NCBI GenBank assembly: GCA_963711035.1
Contig: CAVQCN010000001.1
Location: 434,001-498,000 of the forward strand
Direction of reading: 5' to 3'
Source of the DNA: WHTK01 sp963711035
Lineage (GTDB): Bacteria > Chloroflexota > Dehalococcoidia > DSTF01 > WHTK01
DNA: 64,000 nucleotides
Notes under the pieces: model-generated
The model's database searches: none
The model's input: the letters and a program-made list of their open reading frames with translations, nothing else
What the model was told of the DNA's origin: nothing
Part shown: piece by piece, positions 7,272 to 16,410 of the stretch
Position numbering within the stretch: the stretch's first letter is position 1
Layout: every line of letters begins with the position of its first letter
Made by a program: the position numbers and the translations under genes

Positions 7272-9665
7272 CTAACCCACTCCCGCCGGGGCTGCTGGCG
7301 CCGAGCCGCGCTCTTTCGCCTGCGACGCCGGGCCCTTCCACTCGCAATTCGTGCAGTGGGCGCGGCGGCCGCGTTCGGCGACGATCATGCCGCCGCACTC
7401 GGGGCAGACCTGCGGCAGCGGCCTCTGCCAGCTGGTGAAGTCGCAATTCGGGTAGTTGGAGCAGCCGTAGAAGCGCCGGCCGCGCCGCGTCGTACGCTCG
7501 ACGATCTCGCCGCCGTCCTTGGGACACGGCACGCCCGTCTTCTGCAGCAATGGCTTCGTGCCTTTGCACTCCGGGTACTTCGTGCAGGCCAGGAAGGCGC
7601 CAAAGCGACCCCGCTTCGCCACCATGGGGGCGCCGCAGACGTCACACTTCTCATCCGTAACCTGGGGCTCATCGTCCGAGTCCGGGCGCGTATAGCGGCA
7701 CTCGGGGAAGCCGCTGCAAGCGAAGAAGGGACCGAAGCGCCCAAAGCGACGGATCAAGGGCCGCTCGCACTCCGGGCAGAGCTCGCCGGTCTCCTGGATG
7801 GCGGCAGGCGCGTCGGCGGCGCTCAGCAGCGCTTCGCTCAGCGGGTTGTAAAACTCGCGAACGACGGGCTGCCAGGGCCGCTGGCCGTCCGCGATCTGGT
7901 CCAGGTCCTCCTCCATCTCCGCGGTGAAGCCGAGGTCGACCACGTTGGGGAACTGGTCGATGAGAAAGTCGTTGACCACGAAGCCCAGCTCCGTCGGCTT
8001 CAGGGCGCGCTGCTCGCGCTCCACGTAGCCGCGGTCCTGGATCGTCGACATGATCGGGGCGTAGGTGCTGGGCCGGCCGATGCCGTTCTCCTCCAGCGCC
8101 TTGACCAGCGTCGCCTCCGTGTAACGCGGCGGCGGCTCCGTGAAGTGCTGCTCAGGGCGCAGGCCACGCAGATCCAGCTGGTCGCCCGCCGCCAGGTCAG
8201 GCAGCGGCACGGCCGATATCCGGTCCTCTTCGCTCTCCGGGCCGTCCTTCGCCTCCTCGTAGAGCTGGCGGTAGCCCGGGAAGCGCACGGCGCTGGCCGT
8301 CGCGCGCAGCTGGTAGACCTCGCCCTGTGGCGCGGCAGCGTCGACGTCGACCGAGACGCTGTCGAGGACTGCGTCGGCCATCTGGCAGGCGACGGCGCGC
8401 TGCCAGACGAGGGTGTAGAGACGGCGCAGGTCGGGCGCCAGGCCGCGCAGCTCGGACGAGCCAGGGTCGCGCGCCACGGACGTGGGACGGATCGCCTCAT
8501 GCGCCTCCTGCGCGCCCTTTCGCGAGCGGTAGACGCGCGGCGCGGACGGCACGAAGTCGCCGCCGAAGCGCTGGCCGATGTAAGCGCGTATCTCCTGCAC
8601 TGCCACCTCGGCCAGGTTCGTCGAGTCGGTTCGCATATAGGTAATGAGGCCCACGCGACCGGAGCCGCGGATGTCGATGCCCTCGTAGAGCTGCTGGGCG
8701 AGCGCCATCGTGCGGCGGGCGGTGAAGCCGAAGCGCCGCGAGGCCTCCTGCTGCAGGGTGCTGGTCGTGAACGGCGGCGCCGGCCGGCGGTGCTGGTCGC
8801 GGCGATTTACCGACTTCACGTTGAACGTCGAAGCGCGAAGCTGCTGCACGATGCGCTCCGACTCCTCGGCGCTGCCGACCTCGAAGCCGCGCTTGCCTGC
8901 CAGGCCGCGCAATCGGGCGGCGAAGAGGGCCGATTCGGCCAGGCCGGCCTTCGCCAGGTCTGCGTCTATCGTCCAGTACTCCTTGGCGACGAAGTCGAGT
9001 ATCTCGCGCTCCCGCTCGACCACCATGCGCACCGCCACGGACTGCACCCGACCGGCAGAGAGGCCGCGGCGCACCTTCTTCCACAGCAGCGGGCTAATCT
9101 TGTAGCCGACCAGCCGGTCCAGCACGCGGCGCGCCTGCTGCGCATTGACCAGCGCGTAGTCGATGTCGCGCGGGTGGGCGAAGGCCTCGTGGATGGCGCC
9201 GGGCGTCAGCTCATGGAAGACCACGCGCTGCAGCGGCCGGCCCGCCAGATCGGCAGCCTCGACCAGGTGCCATGAGATCGCCTCGCCCTCGCGGTCGGGG
9301 TCTGTCGCCAGGAAGATCGTCGTTGCGCCTTTGGCTGCTTCCTTGATCTTCTGCACGACCTCCCGCTTCTCGCGCGGAATGATGTAATGCGGTTCGAAGT
9401 CGTTGTCGACGTCGACGCCGAGCTTGGAGCGCGGCAGGTCACGGATGTGTCCGACCGAGGCCGTGATCTCGTAGTTCGGGCCGAGAATGCCCGCCAGCGT
9501 GCGCGCCTTGGCCGGCGACTCCACGATCACCAGATCGTGATCGCCGCGCCGCGAGCGGCTACGCGTGCCGTTGCCTGACGCAGCGGCGGTGCCCTTGGCC
9601 TTCGCGGTAGTTCGGCGCTTCGTGGCCGGCTTGGTCGGGGTTGCGTCCGTCTTCTTGGTTGGCAT
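7272..9665 (-). CDS. topA: DNA topoisomerase I
   Basis: Relaxes negative supercoils (type IA). After a Lys/Thr-rich N-terminal extension of about 43 residues comes the Toprim domain (DLVIVESPAKARTL...). The catalytic Tyr is in LITYMRTDSTNLAEVA, near residue 340. Four C-terminal CxxC zinc ribbons follow (CPECERP, CDVCGAP, CPKDGGE, CPECGGM). The 797-aa length is typical. It lies 9 bases after dprA and 9 bases before xerC. The basic N-terminal tail is an addition not present in E. coli TopA. Confidence 0.96.
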   Translation of the reverse strand: MPTKKTDATPTKPATKRRTTAKAKGTAAASGNGTRSRSRRGDHDLVIVESPAKARTLAGILGPNYEITASVGHIRDLPRSKLGVDVDNDFEPHYIIPREKREVVQKIKEAAKGATTIFLATDPDREGEAISWHLVEAADLAGRPLQRVVFHELTPGAIHEAFAHPRDIDYALVNAQQARRVLDRLVGYKISPLLWKKVRRGLSAGRVQSVAVRMVVEREREILDFVAKEYWTIDADLAKAGLAESALFAARLRGLAGKRGFEVGSAEESERIVQQLRASTFNVKSVNRRDQHRRPAPPFTTSTLQQEASRRFGFTARRTMALAQQLYEGIDIRGSGRVGLITYMRTDSTNLAEVAVQEIRAYIGQRFGGDFVPSAPRVYRSRKGAQEAHEAIRPTSVARDPGSSELRGLAPDLRRLYTLVWQRAVACQMADAVLDSVSVDVDAAAPQGEVYQLRATASAVRFPGYRQLYEEAKDGPESEEDRISAVPLPDLAAGDQLDLRGLRPEQHFTEPPPRYTEATLVKALEENGIGRPSTYAPIMSTIQDRGYVEREQRALKPTELGFVVNDFLIDQFPNVVDLGFTAEMEEDLDQIADGQRPWQPVVREFYNPLSEALLSAADAPAAIQETGELCPECERPLIRRFGRFGPFFACSGFPECRYTRPDSDDEPQVTDEKCDVCGAPMVAKRGRFGAFLACTKYPECKGTKPLLQKTGVPCPKDGGEIVERTTRRGRRFYGCSNYPNCDFTSWQRPLPQVCPECGGMIVAERGRRAHCTNCEWKGPASQAKERGSAPAAPAGVG

Positions 9666-9674
9666 GCGGTTGAT

Positions 9675-10811
9675 TCAGTTCCTATCCGAGATTGTGTAAG
9701 GAGCGGCAGCGACCTCGCGAGCTTTGATGAAGCTCATGGCACCTACCTGACGCACCATACCTTTGAGCTCCAGAAGTGCCAGCCCGCCGGACACTGTCGC
9801 AATCGGCAGTCCGGAGGCCCGCTGGACTTCATCGATATGTATCGGCTGATTCGAGAGGACTTTCAGCAGAGCTGCTTCCGTGGCGTCGGCGGGATTCACC
9901 TGCCGAGGCTCAACTTGATGGAAGACCATCGTGAGGTTGAGCTCCTCCAGTATATCCTCGGTGCGAGTAACGAGCTTTGCTTCACCCTCCTGGATGAGCT
10001 TGTTGGAACCTCTATACGTAGGAGCATAGATGCTTCCCGGCACGGCGAACACCTCTCGATTCTGATCGATGGCGATGCGCGCCGTGATCAGGGCGCCGCT
10101 GTCCTCCGCTCCTTCTACTACTAACACACCCAAACTTACTCCACTCAGGATACGGTTCCGGCGCGGGAAATACTCACTGCGCGGCTGCGTGCCCAGCGGG
10201 TAGTCAGAAATCAGGGCCCCGCGCTCGGCGATCTCCAGCGCCAGACGAGAGTGCTCCGGCGGGTAGACGATGTCGAGGCCGCAGGCCAGCACCGCGATCG
10301 TGCGTCCCCCCGCGCTGAGCGCCGCACGGTGAGCGATGCCGTCGATGCCGCGCGCCAGTCCACTGACGACCGTGATCTGATGACCCGCCAGGTCCGTCGC
10401 AAAATGCTCCGCCGCCTGGCGGCCGTACGGCGTAGCCCGCCGCGTGCCTACCACTGCCACGGCCCACTCGTCCTCCGGCAGCAGGTCGCCACGCACGTAG
10501 AGCACCGGCGGCCGGTCATCGATCTGCTTGAGGCGCTCCGGGTACGCATTGTCGCGCCATGTGTACGCCTTGACGCCGGCCCGGCGCAGCTTCTCCATCT
10601 CGCCCTCCGGCGAGATCGCTGCCCGTTCCTGGACGATGCTCGTCACCGTCGCGCGGTCGAGGCCGGCTTCCTGCAGCTCGATCGGCCCGGCGCGCCACGC
10701 CTCAGCCAGCGATCCAAAGCGCGCCTCCAGGAGCGAAGCGCGCACGCTGCCGATGCGGTGGATGCGAGAAAAGGCGACCCAGTAAGGCAGGTCGTCTTGG
10801 AGTTGAGTCAT
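9675..10811 (-). CDS. dprA: DNA-processing protein DprA
   Basis: Loads RecA on incoming single-stranded DNA during transformation. 378 aa: an N-terminal HhH/SAM-like part, the Rossmann-like DprA core (AVVGTRRATPYGRQAAEH, SGLARGIDGIAHRAAL, ACGLDIVYPPEH) and a C-terminal winged helix (about 300-365). First gene of dprA-topA-xerC. No other competence genes are in the window, and DprA is widespread in bacteria not known to be transformable. Confidence 0.94.
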   Translation of the reverse strand: MTQLQDDLPYWVAFSRIHRIGSVRASLLEARFGSLAEAWRAGPIELQEAGLDRATVTSIVQERAAISPEGEMEKLRRAGVKAYTWRDNAYPERLKQIDDRPPVLYVRGDLLPEDEWAVAVVGTRRATPYGRQAAEHFATDLAGHQITVVSGLARGIDGIAHRAALSAGGRTIAVLACGLDIVYPPEHSRLALEIAERGALISDYPLGTQPRSEYFPRRNRILSGVSLGVLVVEGAEDSGALITARIAIDQNREVFAVPGSIYAPTYRGSNKLIQEGEAKLVTRTEDILEELNLTMVFHQVEPRQVNPADATEAALLKVLSNQPIHIDEVQRASGLPIATVSGGLALLELKGMVRQVGAMSFIKAREVAAAPYTISDRN

Positions 10812-10980
10812 CGGGCAGGAATCTTACGGGCCGGAAGTATGCTGGGGCAAGTGCCATGCATTACGAACCGTGTTAAAGAATGACACACTCTGGAGGAACG
10901 CAGGTCACCCGAACCAGGGCATCTGGGCTACACTCGAGATCGAACGAAACGAGTTCTTATACATAGTTGGGAGCGTATCA

Positions 10981-11424
10981 ATGCTCGACCAGCCCTCCGA
11001 CCAGGACCGCGCTCAGTGCTCATCGGCCAGCATGGCCAAGATGCAGCGCTACGCCGAGAAGTTCGCCGAGAAGAGCGGGACCTATCTGCATCCCCACCCC
11101 GAGATCACCGAATTCCTCGTCATCGGCCTCGCCAAGCACCTCGATGACCTGGGCCGACCGCTGTGCCCCTGTAACTTCTACGAGGACAAAGTCGAGGAAG
11201 CGAAGTCCAGCACCTGGATCTGTGCCTGCGACGAGATGCAGCGCTACAAGTACTGCCACTGCCTCCTCTTCGTGAACGAGGACGGGCTGCCGATCACGGA
11301 GTACCTGCCCGAAGACCACGAGGGCCGCGAGATCTACGGCGTCATCAAGGACCCGCATCCGGACAAGGGACGCGCCCTGGGCCGCCTCGAAGAGAAGCGC
11401 GGCGAAAGCCTGAAAAAGAGCTGA
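10981..11424 (+). CDS. Ferredoxin:thioredoxin reductase catalytic (beta) chain
   Basis: The 147-aa protein has six cysteines in exactly the FTR pattern: CPC (62-64), 16 residues, CAC (81-83), 8 residues, CHC (92-94). Four of these ligate a 4Fe-4S cluster and two form the redox disulfide that reduces thioredoxin with ferredoxin electrons. The start was chosen at ATG 10981 (GGGAG upstream); the frame stays open 111 bases further but the extra residues are not family-like. No variable (alpha) chain or ferredoxin gene is adjacent. A conventional NADPH-type trxB lies at 52752. Confidence 0.88.
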   Translation: MLDQPSDQDRAQCSSASMAKMQRYAEKFAEKSGTYLHPHPEITEFLVIGLAKHLDDLGRPLCPCNFYEDKVEEAKSSTWICACDEMQRYKYCHCLLFVNEDGLPITEYLPEDHEGREIYGVIKDPHPDKGRALGRLEEKRGESLKKS

Positions 11425-11570
11425 CTCCCCCAAGGCCGGCGCTCGCAAGCCTAACAGGGCTGGCTCAGAGCCTACGGTCGACGCGCTTGTTGCAAACTCG
11501 TCGGACGGTCACATAACACGTGCCGCCTGCCGCACACCTGGCGCGCGGTTTGCGCGGGATGCCAATCCCC

Positions 11571-12878
11571 CTAGCGGCCGTACTCGTGATGGCCGCCGTT
11601 GTGGCCGTTCCCGTTGCCCTCTCCGCCGTTCTCGTACGCCTCCTGCGGCTTCTCAACCACCGTCACGCGCACGCGGCGCACGCGATGGCCGTCGACCGAG
11701 AGGACCTGCAGCTTGACGCCCTCAGTCTCCGCCTCGTCGCCGGCCGCGGGCATGCGGCCCAGGAGGTGGAAGACACAGCCGCCAACCGTGTCGAACTCCT
11801 CACCCTCGATGGAGACGTGGAAGAGGTCGTTCAGGTCGTCGATGCTGACACGGCCGTCGAAGATCGCCTCGCGGTCTGAGATCTGCACGATCTGCTGCTC
11901 CACGCGGTCGTATTCGTCCTCGATCTCACCGACGATCTCCTCGAGCAGGTCCTCGATCGTCACGAGGCCCGCGGTGCCACCGTATTCGTCGACCACGATG
12001 GCCATGTGCGTGCGCTGCTTGCGCATCTCGGTCAGCAGATCGTCCAGGCGCTTCGACTCCGGTACGAAGAAGGCCGGGCGGGCGATGTCGCGGAGATTCT
12101 CTGGCAGCTTATCCTCCGCCATGAAGCGGAAAAGGTCCTTCACGTAAACGATGCCGACGATCGTGTCGACGTTCTTCTCGTAGAGCGGGATGCGGCTGAG
12201 GCCGCGCTCGATGTGCAGCCGGATCGCCTCCTGCGGCGTCGCCTCCGTATCCACCGCGACGATGTCGATGCGCGGGGTCATGATCTCGCGCACCGTCTTC
12301 TCGTCCAGGCCGAAGACGCCGCGGATCATCTGGCGCTCGTCTTCTTCCATGGCGCCTTCGTTCTCTTCCAGCTCCAGCAGGCGCAGCATCTCCTCTTCGT
12401 TGGCGGCGGGGCGGCGCGTCATGGCGCGGACCGGCAGGTCGAGCACCCGCGCGACACCGCCGAACAGCATCTTGAAGCCGCCCATGAACGGCGCCAGGCG
12501 CAGGCCCCAGTTCTCCGGGTTGCGTGCCACCAGCGCCCTCGGTATCGCCTCCAGCAGCGCGATCAGTGCGATAGCCGCGATAACAACGGCGATGATCAGC
12601 TGCCAGCTGTGGCCGTGCTCGCGTGTGAACAGGCTGACGGCCAGCGCGGCTGCCGCCACGATCGCGAGGTTGCGGGCGACGGCCAGCGCGCGCAGCAGCG
12701 AGTCGCGCTCGCGCATGTAGTCTTGCAGGATGGCAGCTCGCGCCACGCCCTGGCCTGCCATCAGCCGCACTCGGGCGCGGCTGATTGAGATCAGGCCGGC
12801 CTCGGCGGCGGCCACGAAGACGACGAGGACGAGGCAGACGCTCAGCAGAGCGATCTGCGCCCAGCTAAAAACGTCCAT
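11571..12878 (-). CDS. CNNM/HlyC-CorC family membrane protein with CBS domains
   Basis: 435 aa. The N-terminal DUF21/CNNM membrane domain (about 1-170) has four hydrophobic segments. A CBS pair (about 190-310; IMTPRIDIVAVD, DEYGGTAGLVTIEDLLEEI) and a C-terminal CorC_HlyC domain follow. Relatives move or sense Mg2+/Co2+; the hemolysin name is historical. The ATG at 12878 has AAGGTC upstream and overlaps the nucleotidyltransferase by 14 bases. The tail ends in a Gly/His/Asn-rich stretch (GNGHNGGHHEYGR) of unknown use. Confidence 0.88.
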   Translation of the reverse strand: MDVFSWAQIALLSVCLVLVVFVAAAEAGLISISRARVRLMAGQGVARAAILQDYMRERDSLLRALAVARNLAIVAAAALAVSLFTREHGHSWQLIIAVVIAAIALIALLEAIPRALVARNPENWGLRLAPFMGGFKMLFGGVARVLDLPVRAMTRRPAANEEEMLRLLELEENEGAMEEDERQMIRGVFGLDEKTVREIMTPRIDIVAVDTEATPQEAIRLHIERGLSRIPLYEKNVDTIVGIVYVKDLFRFMAEDKLPENLRDIARPAFFVPESKRLDDLLTEMRKQRTHMAIVVDEYGGTAGLVTIEDLLEEIVGEIEDEYDRVEQQIVQISDREAIFDGRVSIDDLNDLFHVSIEGEEFDTVGGCVFHLLGRMPAAGDEAETEGVKLQVLSVDGHRVRRVRVTVVEKPQEAYENGGEGNGNGHNGGHHEYGR

Positions 12879-14181
12879 ACGACCTTTCGTCCAGGAAGCG
12901 GGCACCGTCCGGCAGGTCCTTGCTGACCCGCAGGTTGGCCCCAACCATGGCATCCGCGCCGATCTTGACGCCCGGCATCGTACTCGTGTTGACCCCGACG
13001 TGCGTGCCGGCGCCCAGCATGAGGCCCAGCTTCATGCGGCCGCTATCGATGCGCTGGCCGTTGATGCGAGACGGGACCGTGCGGCCGTCGATGCGGAAGT
13101 TTGCCGTCGTAGCGCCGAAGCCCATCGCCGAATCGTGATCGAAGACGCTGTCGCCAACGTAGTTGTGATGCAGCTCGACCCCGCTACCGAGGTAGCTGCG
13201 CGCGATCTCGCTGCCGAAACCGACAACGCAGTTCGGCCCGATGATCGAGGCACGCACGAGGGCGTTATGGCCGATGATGCTGCCGTGGCCGACCAGTGCT
13301 GGCCCGACAACGTAGGCGCCGGGGAAAATGCGCACGTCGCGGCCGATGAATACACCGTCTTCACGCTGCTCGTATTCCGGGCCGGGCGACTCGGCGCCGC
13401 TGGTCCAGCGTTCGAGCAGCATGTCCATGACGTCGAGCACGTGCCAGGGGTACTTCAGCGCCTGCCAGCGCCCCTCGTAGACCACGGCGCGAAACTCCGA
13501 CGCCGCCATCAATCGACTCAAAGCGCGCTCGTAAATCTCATCGGCACCGGGAAACGGAAACGGGATCCAGCCGGCTGGTCGTTCTCGCAAAGCCGCTATC
13601 GCGGCGTCGGTTTCAGCCTCAATGGCCCCGACAAGGTCGCGCCAGGAGGTGAAGCCGTGCGCGACCAGGTTGACCAGGTCACTTGGCTCCGTGCCCGGCT
13701 CAGGTTTCTCGACCACGGAGGTGACGCGGGAGCCTTCGAGCGTCAGGTATCCCCCGGGGAAATAGCTGCCCACACGTTGCGCCGCAACATAGCCCGCTGC
13801 GATGCCTGAATCGAGAGCGTCCAGGACGGCGCCGTGCAGCACCGGGCTGACGACGTCGTGGGCCTGGGTCACGTAGAGCGAATCGGCGCCTAGCGCCTGC
13901 AACGCCTCGCGGGCACAGAGGACGGCGTCGCCCATACCGCGCGGCTCCGGCTGCACGGCGACACGCCCCTCGCCGCCGACCGACGCGAGAAGCGTCTCTA
14001 TGGCAGCGGCGTTATCGGGCCGCGTGACGACGACGAAGCGGGTGCAGTCGAGGGCGCGCAGCTGGCGCAGGTGACGTTCCAGCAGCGATTGGGAGCCGAA
14101 CTCGAGCAGGAGCTTGTCGCGCAGGGGCCAGAGCCGGTTGGAGGCGCCGCCGGCGAGAACGAGGACCGCAGGCCTGCTCAT
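12865..14181 (-). CDS. Sugar-phosphate nucleotidyltransferase with left-handed beta-helix
   Basis: 438 aa, two domains. The N-terminal Rossmann-like nucleotidyltransferase (VLAGGASNRLWPLRDKLL) is a variant of the GGxGxRL...PK loop. From about residue 270 hexapeptide repeats (FIGRDVRIFPGAYVVGPALV, IIGHNALVRASIIG, GVKIGADAMVGANL) form a left-handed helix. The layout is GlmU-like, but the GlmU acetyltransferase active site is not obvious, so it may activate another sugar. It overlaps the CNNM gene downstream. Confidence 0.8.
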   Translation of the reverse strand: MSRPAVLVLAGGASNRLWPLRDKLLLEFGSQSLLERHLRQLRALDCTRFVVVTRPDNAAAIETLLASVGGEGRVAVQPEPRGMGDAVLCAREALQALGADSLYVTQAHDVVSPVLHGAVLDALDSGIAAGYVAAQRVGSYFPGGYLTLEGSRVTSVVEKPEPGTEPSDLVNLVAHGFTSWRDLVGAIEAETDAAIAALRERPAGWIPFPFPGADEIYERALSRLMAASEFRAVVYEGRWQALKYPWHVLDVMDMLLERWTSGAESPGPEYEQREDGVFIGRDVRIFPGAYVVGPALVGHGSIIGHNALVRASIIGPNCVVGFGSEIARSYLGSGVELHHNYVGDSVFDHDSAMGFGATTANFRIDGRTVPSRINGQRIDSGRMKLGLMLGAGTHVGVNTSTMPGVKIGADAMVGANLRVSKDLPDGARFLDERSYGRF

Positions 14182-14408
14182 CGCAGGACCCGCCTGTGTC
14201 TATGGTCGCTTAGGGGACTATCTGGAGGTTCGTCGAGGGGCATGGGTCAGGGAGCGGCAGATTTACCCGGCGGGCAACGCACGACGCCTCGTGTATCTGT
14301 CGCCCTGCTCCTGTTCTCTATCCTTTCCTCGAAGGCGCAAACATAACGTCTTACTTTAATCTTATCGGCAGGATCGCGACACCTGTCAAGGGAGATTCAG
14401 AACACTCG

Positions 14409-15100
14409 TTGTCTCGCAGCAAAGACGGCTACTATTTCGATCCACACATCGCTGCCGCGTACGACGCCGAATGCGCTCGCCACGCCGTCACCCGGGACGA
14501 CGTCCCGTTCTACGTGAACCTGGCCCGCACCGCAGACGACGATGGTCAGACCGTACTCGAGCTCGGCTGCGGCACCGGTCGCGTCACGCTGCCGATCGCG
14601 GCGGCAGGCGTCTCGATCACCGGTATCGACAGCTCGCCTGCCATGCTCGACGTCGCCCGCGCCCGTTCGGGCGGCGCCGACAACCCGCGCTGGCGCCAGG
14701 ACGACATGGCGTCGTTCCAGCTAGAGCAGCGCTTCGGGCTGGTCATCATCCCGTTCCGCTCCTTCCAGCACCTGCTCAGCACGGCCGAGCAGCGCGCCTG
14801 TTTGCGCCGCATCCACGATCACCTGCTACCAGGCGGCCGCCTGGCGCTGAACCTCGTCAACCCGGCGCCGCTCTTCCCAGGTGCGTGGCCCGACCGCGCG
14901 TCTCGGACGCGGACGCCATCGTCTCGCGCGCGACGCGTGGTCTACCGTTACGCTACGTCTTCGCCAAAGAGATGGAGGCGTTGCTGATCGAGGCCGGTTT
15001 CACGGTCGAGGGAGTGTACGGTTGGTTCGACGGCGGGCCGCTCACGGAAACGAGCACGGAAATGATATGGCTGGCCCGGCGAGATTTTGCAAAACCTTAA
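14409..15100 (+). pseudogene. SAM-dependent methyltransferase, frameshifted and apparently shortened
   Basis: Frame one from the TTG at 14409 gives a normal class I methyltransferase N-half (LELGCGTGRVTLPIAAAG, then GIDSSPAMLDVAR) up to NLVNPAPLFPG near 14880. After that it turns to Arg/Ser-rich nonsense and stops at 14987. The expected C-terminal end (RYVFAKEMEALLIEAGFTVE through EMIWLARR) continues in another frame from about 14890 to 15100. Family members usually carry some 40 extra residues at this junction, so a deletion plus frameshift, or an assembly error, is likely. An intact relative lies at 56369-57142. Confidence 0.7.
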
Positions 15101-15255
15101 TAGACAAGCCTGATTTTCGCATCAACAAGAATAGGCTCTTCCAAGCCTTCACAATCATTGACAGCCTCGTAACACGTCGGTAATGTGTTCTTGCTTTCAC
15201 AATCACAAGCCCCGACCAACCGGAAAGACTTTTCGTAAGGAGCATCTGAGAAGAA

Positions 15256-15465
15256 ATGCAAGCAGCCTTGCCGCGCGTCTGCCCCCGCTGTAGCGGGTCG
15301 ATGATCATCGAACGTGACTGGTACGGATCGTACAGCACGTGCATCTGCTGCGGACACGTGCACGAGGCCGTCTCCTCTCCTGCCATCGACCTGATGCTGG
15401 AGGAAGAGGAGGGCTCCGGCCGCCAGCGCCGGCGCCAGCCTTCGCACGGTAAGCTCCGCCTCTAA
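15256..15465 (+). CDS. Small zinc-ribbon protein
   Basis: 69 aa with two Cys pairs, VCPRCSGSM and CICCGHVHE, fitting one zinc ribbon. The tail is acidic and then basic (EEEEGSGRQRRRQ). AAGGAG lies about 13 bases before the ATG and a strong terminator follows 26 bases after the stop, supporting a real single gene. It could be a small DNA/RNA-binding or regulatory protein; no named family is recognised. Confidence 0.65.
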   Translation: MQAALPRVCPRCSGSMIIERDWYGSYSTCICCGHVHEAVSSPAIDLMLEEEEGSGRQRRRQPSHGKLRL

Positions 15466-15491
15466 ACCCCAGGCCCCGTCTCCGACTCCAC

Positions 15492-15526
15492 GAGGGACGA
15501 CCCCAACTCGGGGCGTCCCTCCTTTT
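15492..15526 (+). terminator. Intrinsic terminator of the zinc-ribbon gene
   Basis: GAGGGACG + CCCC pairs with GGGG + CGTCCCTC around a short AACTC loop, followed by CTTTTG. Confidence 0.8.
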
Positions 15527-15565
15527 GTGTCCGGGACCTACACCCGTCAATCACGGCAAAACGTC

Positions 15566-15712
15566 GTCATTCTGAGCGCAGCGAAGAATCTCCTCCGGAC
15601 AAGCCTCGGTCCGGGCAAGGACGGCCCGCCACGCCCGAGATTGCTTCGTTGCTGCGCTCCTCGCAATGGCACGCACGCCGTGCTGTCATTCCGGGCAACA
15701 GCGAGGAATCTG
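15566..15712. repeat. Family-A dispersed repeats, two copies
   Basis: Copy one (15566-15592) starts GTCATTCTGAGCGCAG and ends GAAGAATCTC. Copy two (about 15685-15712) is a variant starting GTCATTCCGGG and ending GAGGAATCTGG. Between them is a segment reading ATTGCTTCG...CTCGCAATGGCA, a related motif. The rest of the 15466-15812 gap holds two terminators and no credible gene. Confidence 0.7.
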
Positions 15713-15758
15713 GCCCTGTCTGACCAGCCCTCGTCTTCTACCCAATCCGAAAGCGCAC

Positions 15759-15791
15759 AAAGAGGCCCGGGCGCAATGCCCGGGCCTCTTT
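15759..15791 (-). terminator. Intrinsic terminator of hsp20
   Basis: A perfect 14-base stem (AAAGAGGCCCGGGC / GCCCGGGCCTCTTT) around GCAAT. On the minus strand it ends in the U run expected just after hsp20; it could work in both directions. Confidence 0.85.
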
Positions 15792-15812
15792 CCTGTTGGC
15801 TGCTGCCGGCCC

Positions 15813-16265
15813 TTAGTTGTTGCTACCGGCGCCGATCTTGATCTGCTTCGGTCGCAGCGCCTCTGCCTTCGGCAGGCGCAGGCGCAGGACGCCGTTCTCG
15901 AAGGTCGCCTCGGCCTTGTCGGCGTCGACGCCCACCGGGAGACTGAAGGAGCGGTGGAAGGTGCCGTAGCGGATTTCGCGACGGTGGTACTCGCGCTTCT
16001 TGTCTTCGGTCTCCTCGCGGTGCTCGCCCTTGATAGTCAGGACGTCGTCGACGACGGTGATCTCGACTTCCTCCGGCTTGAGGCCGGGTAGCGACGCCTT
16101 CACCTCGATGTCGTCATCAGTCTGCGAGATCTCAACCGGAAACCGGCCGTCGTGCTCGGTCGTGGCCGGAACCAGGCGCCGGGGGCGCGTGAATCCCTCG
16201 TCAAACAGGCGGTCCATGGTGGTCCGCAGATCGGTAAACGGGTCCCATCGAACTACGTTGGTCAT
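15813..16265 (-). CDS. Small heat-shock protein (Hsp20/alpha-crystallin)
   Basis: 150 aa; ATP-independent holdase. The alpha-crystallin domain occupies about residues 40-140, with DIEVKASLPGLKPEEVEITV and the late ENGVLRLRLPKAE strand (usual GxL-type motif). It has its own sigma-70 promoter and terminator. It is divergent from the cbpA-htrA-hspR-clpC operon and shares its 208-base control region, so co-regulation by HspR is likely. Confidence 0.93.
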   Translation of the reverse strand: MTNVVRWDPFTDLRTTMDRLFDEGFTRPRRLVPATTEHDGRFPVEISQTDDDIEVKASLPGLKPEEVEITVVDDVLTIKGEHREETEDKKREYHRREIRYGTFHRSFSLPVGVDADKAEATFENGVLRLRLPKAEALRPKQIKIGAGSNN

Positions 16266-16340
16266 TGCTCCATCTTCTCCTTCGACATGTCGTTTTGTGT
16301 CTGGCCAGCTGTCCTAGACGTGCTGGTCTTGTCACTGGCC

Positions 16341-16369
16341 ATACTAAGTGAGGCACCACACAATGTCAA
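16341..16369 (-). promoter_or_regulatory. Promoter of hsp20
   Basis: On the minus strand: TTGACA (16369-16364), a 17-base spacer, TAGTAT (16346-16341). Near-consensus, so a housekeeping promoter under negative control is more likely than an alternative sigma factor. Confidence 0.75.
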
Positions 16370-16375
16370 GTACTC

Positions 16376-16392
16376 TGATAGTATTCTTATCA
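16376..16392. promoter_or_regulatory. HAIR-like inverted repeat, candidate HspR operator
   Basis: TGATA, seven bases, TATCA is a perfect 5-base inverted repeat. The surrounding CTGA-n11-TCAAG keeps the spacing of the actinobacterial HspR site (CTTGAGT-N7-ACTCAAG) with changed inner bases. It lies between the -35 boxes of the divergent hsp20 and cbpA promoters. The match is partial, so the HspR assignment rests on position and the hspR gene downstream. Confidence 0.45.
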
Positions 16393-16410
16393 AGTTTCAT
16401 GCGCTGATAT

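Noticed and set aside
7356..9275. 639-residue open frame on the plus strand
   Set aside because: Antisense to topA, which has all family motifs; no motif or RBS on the plus strand.
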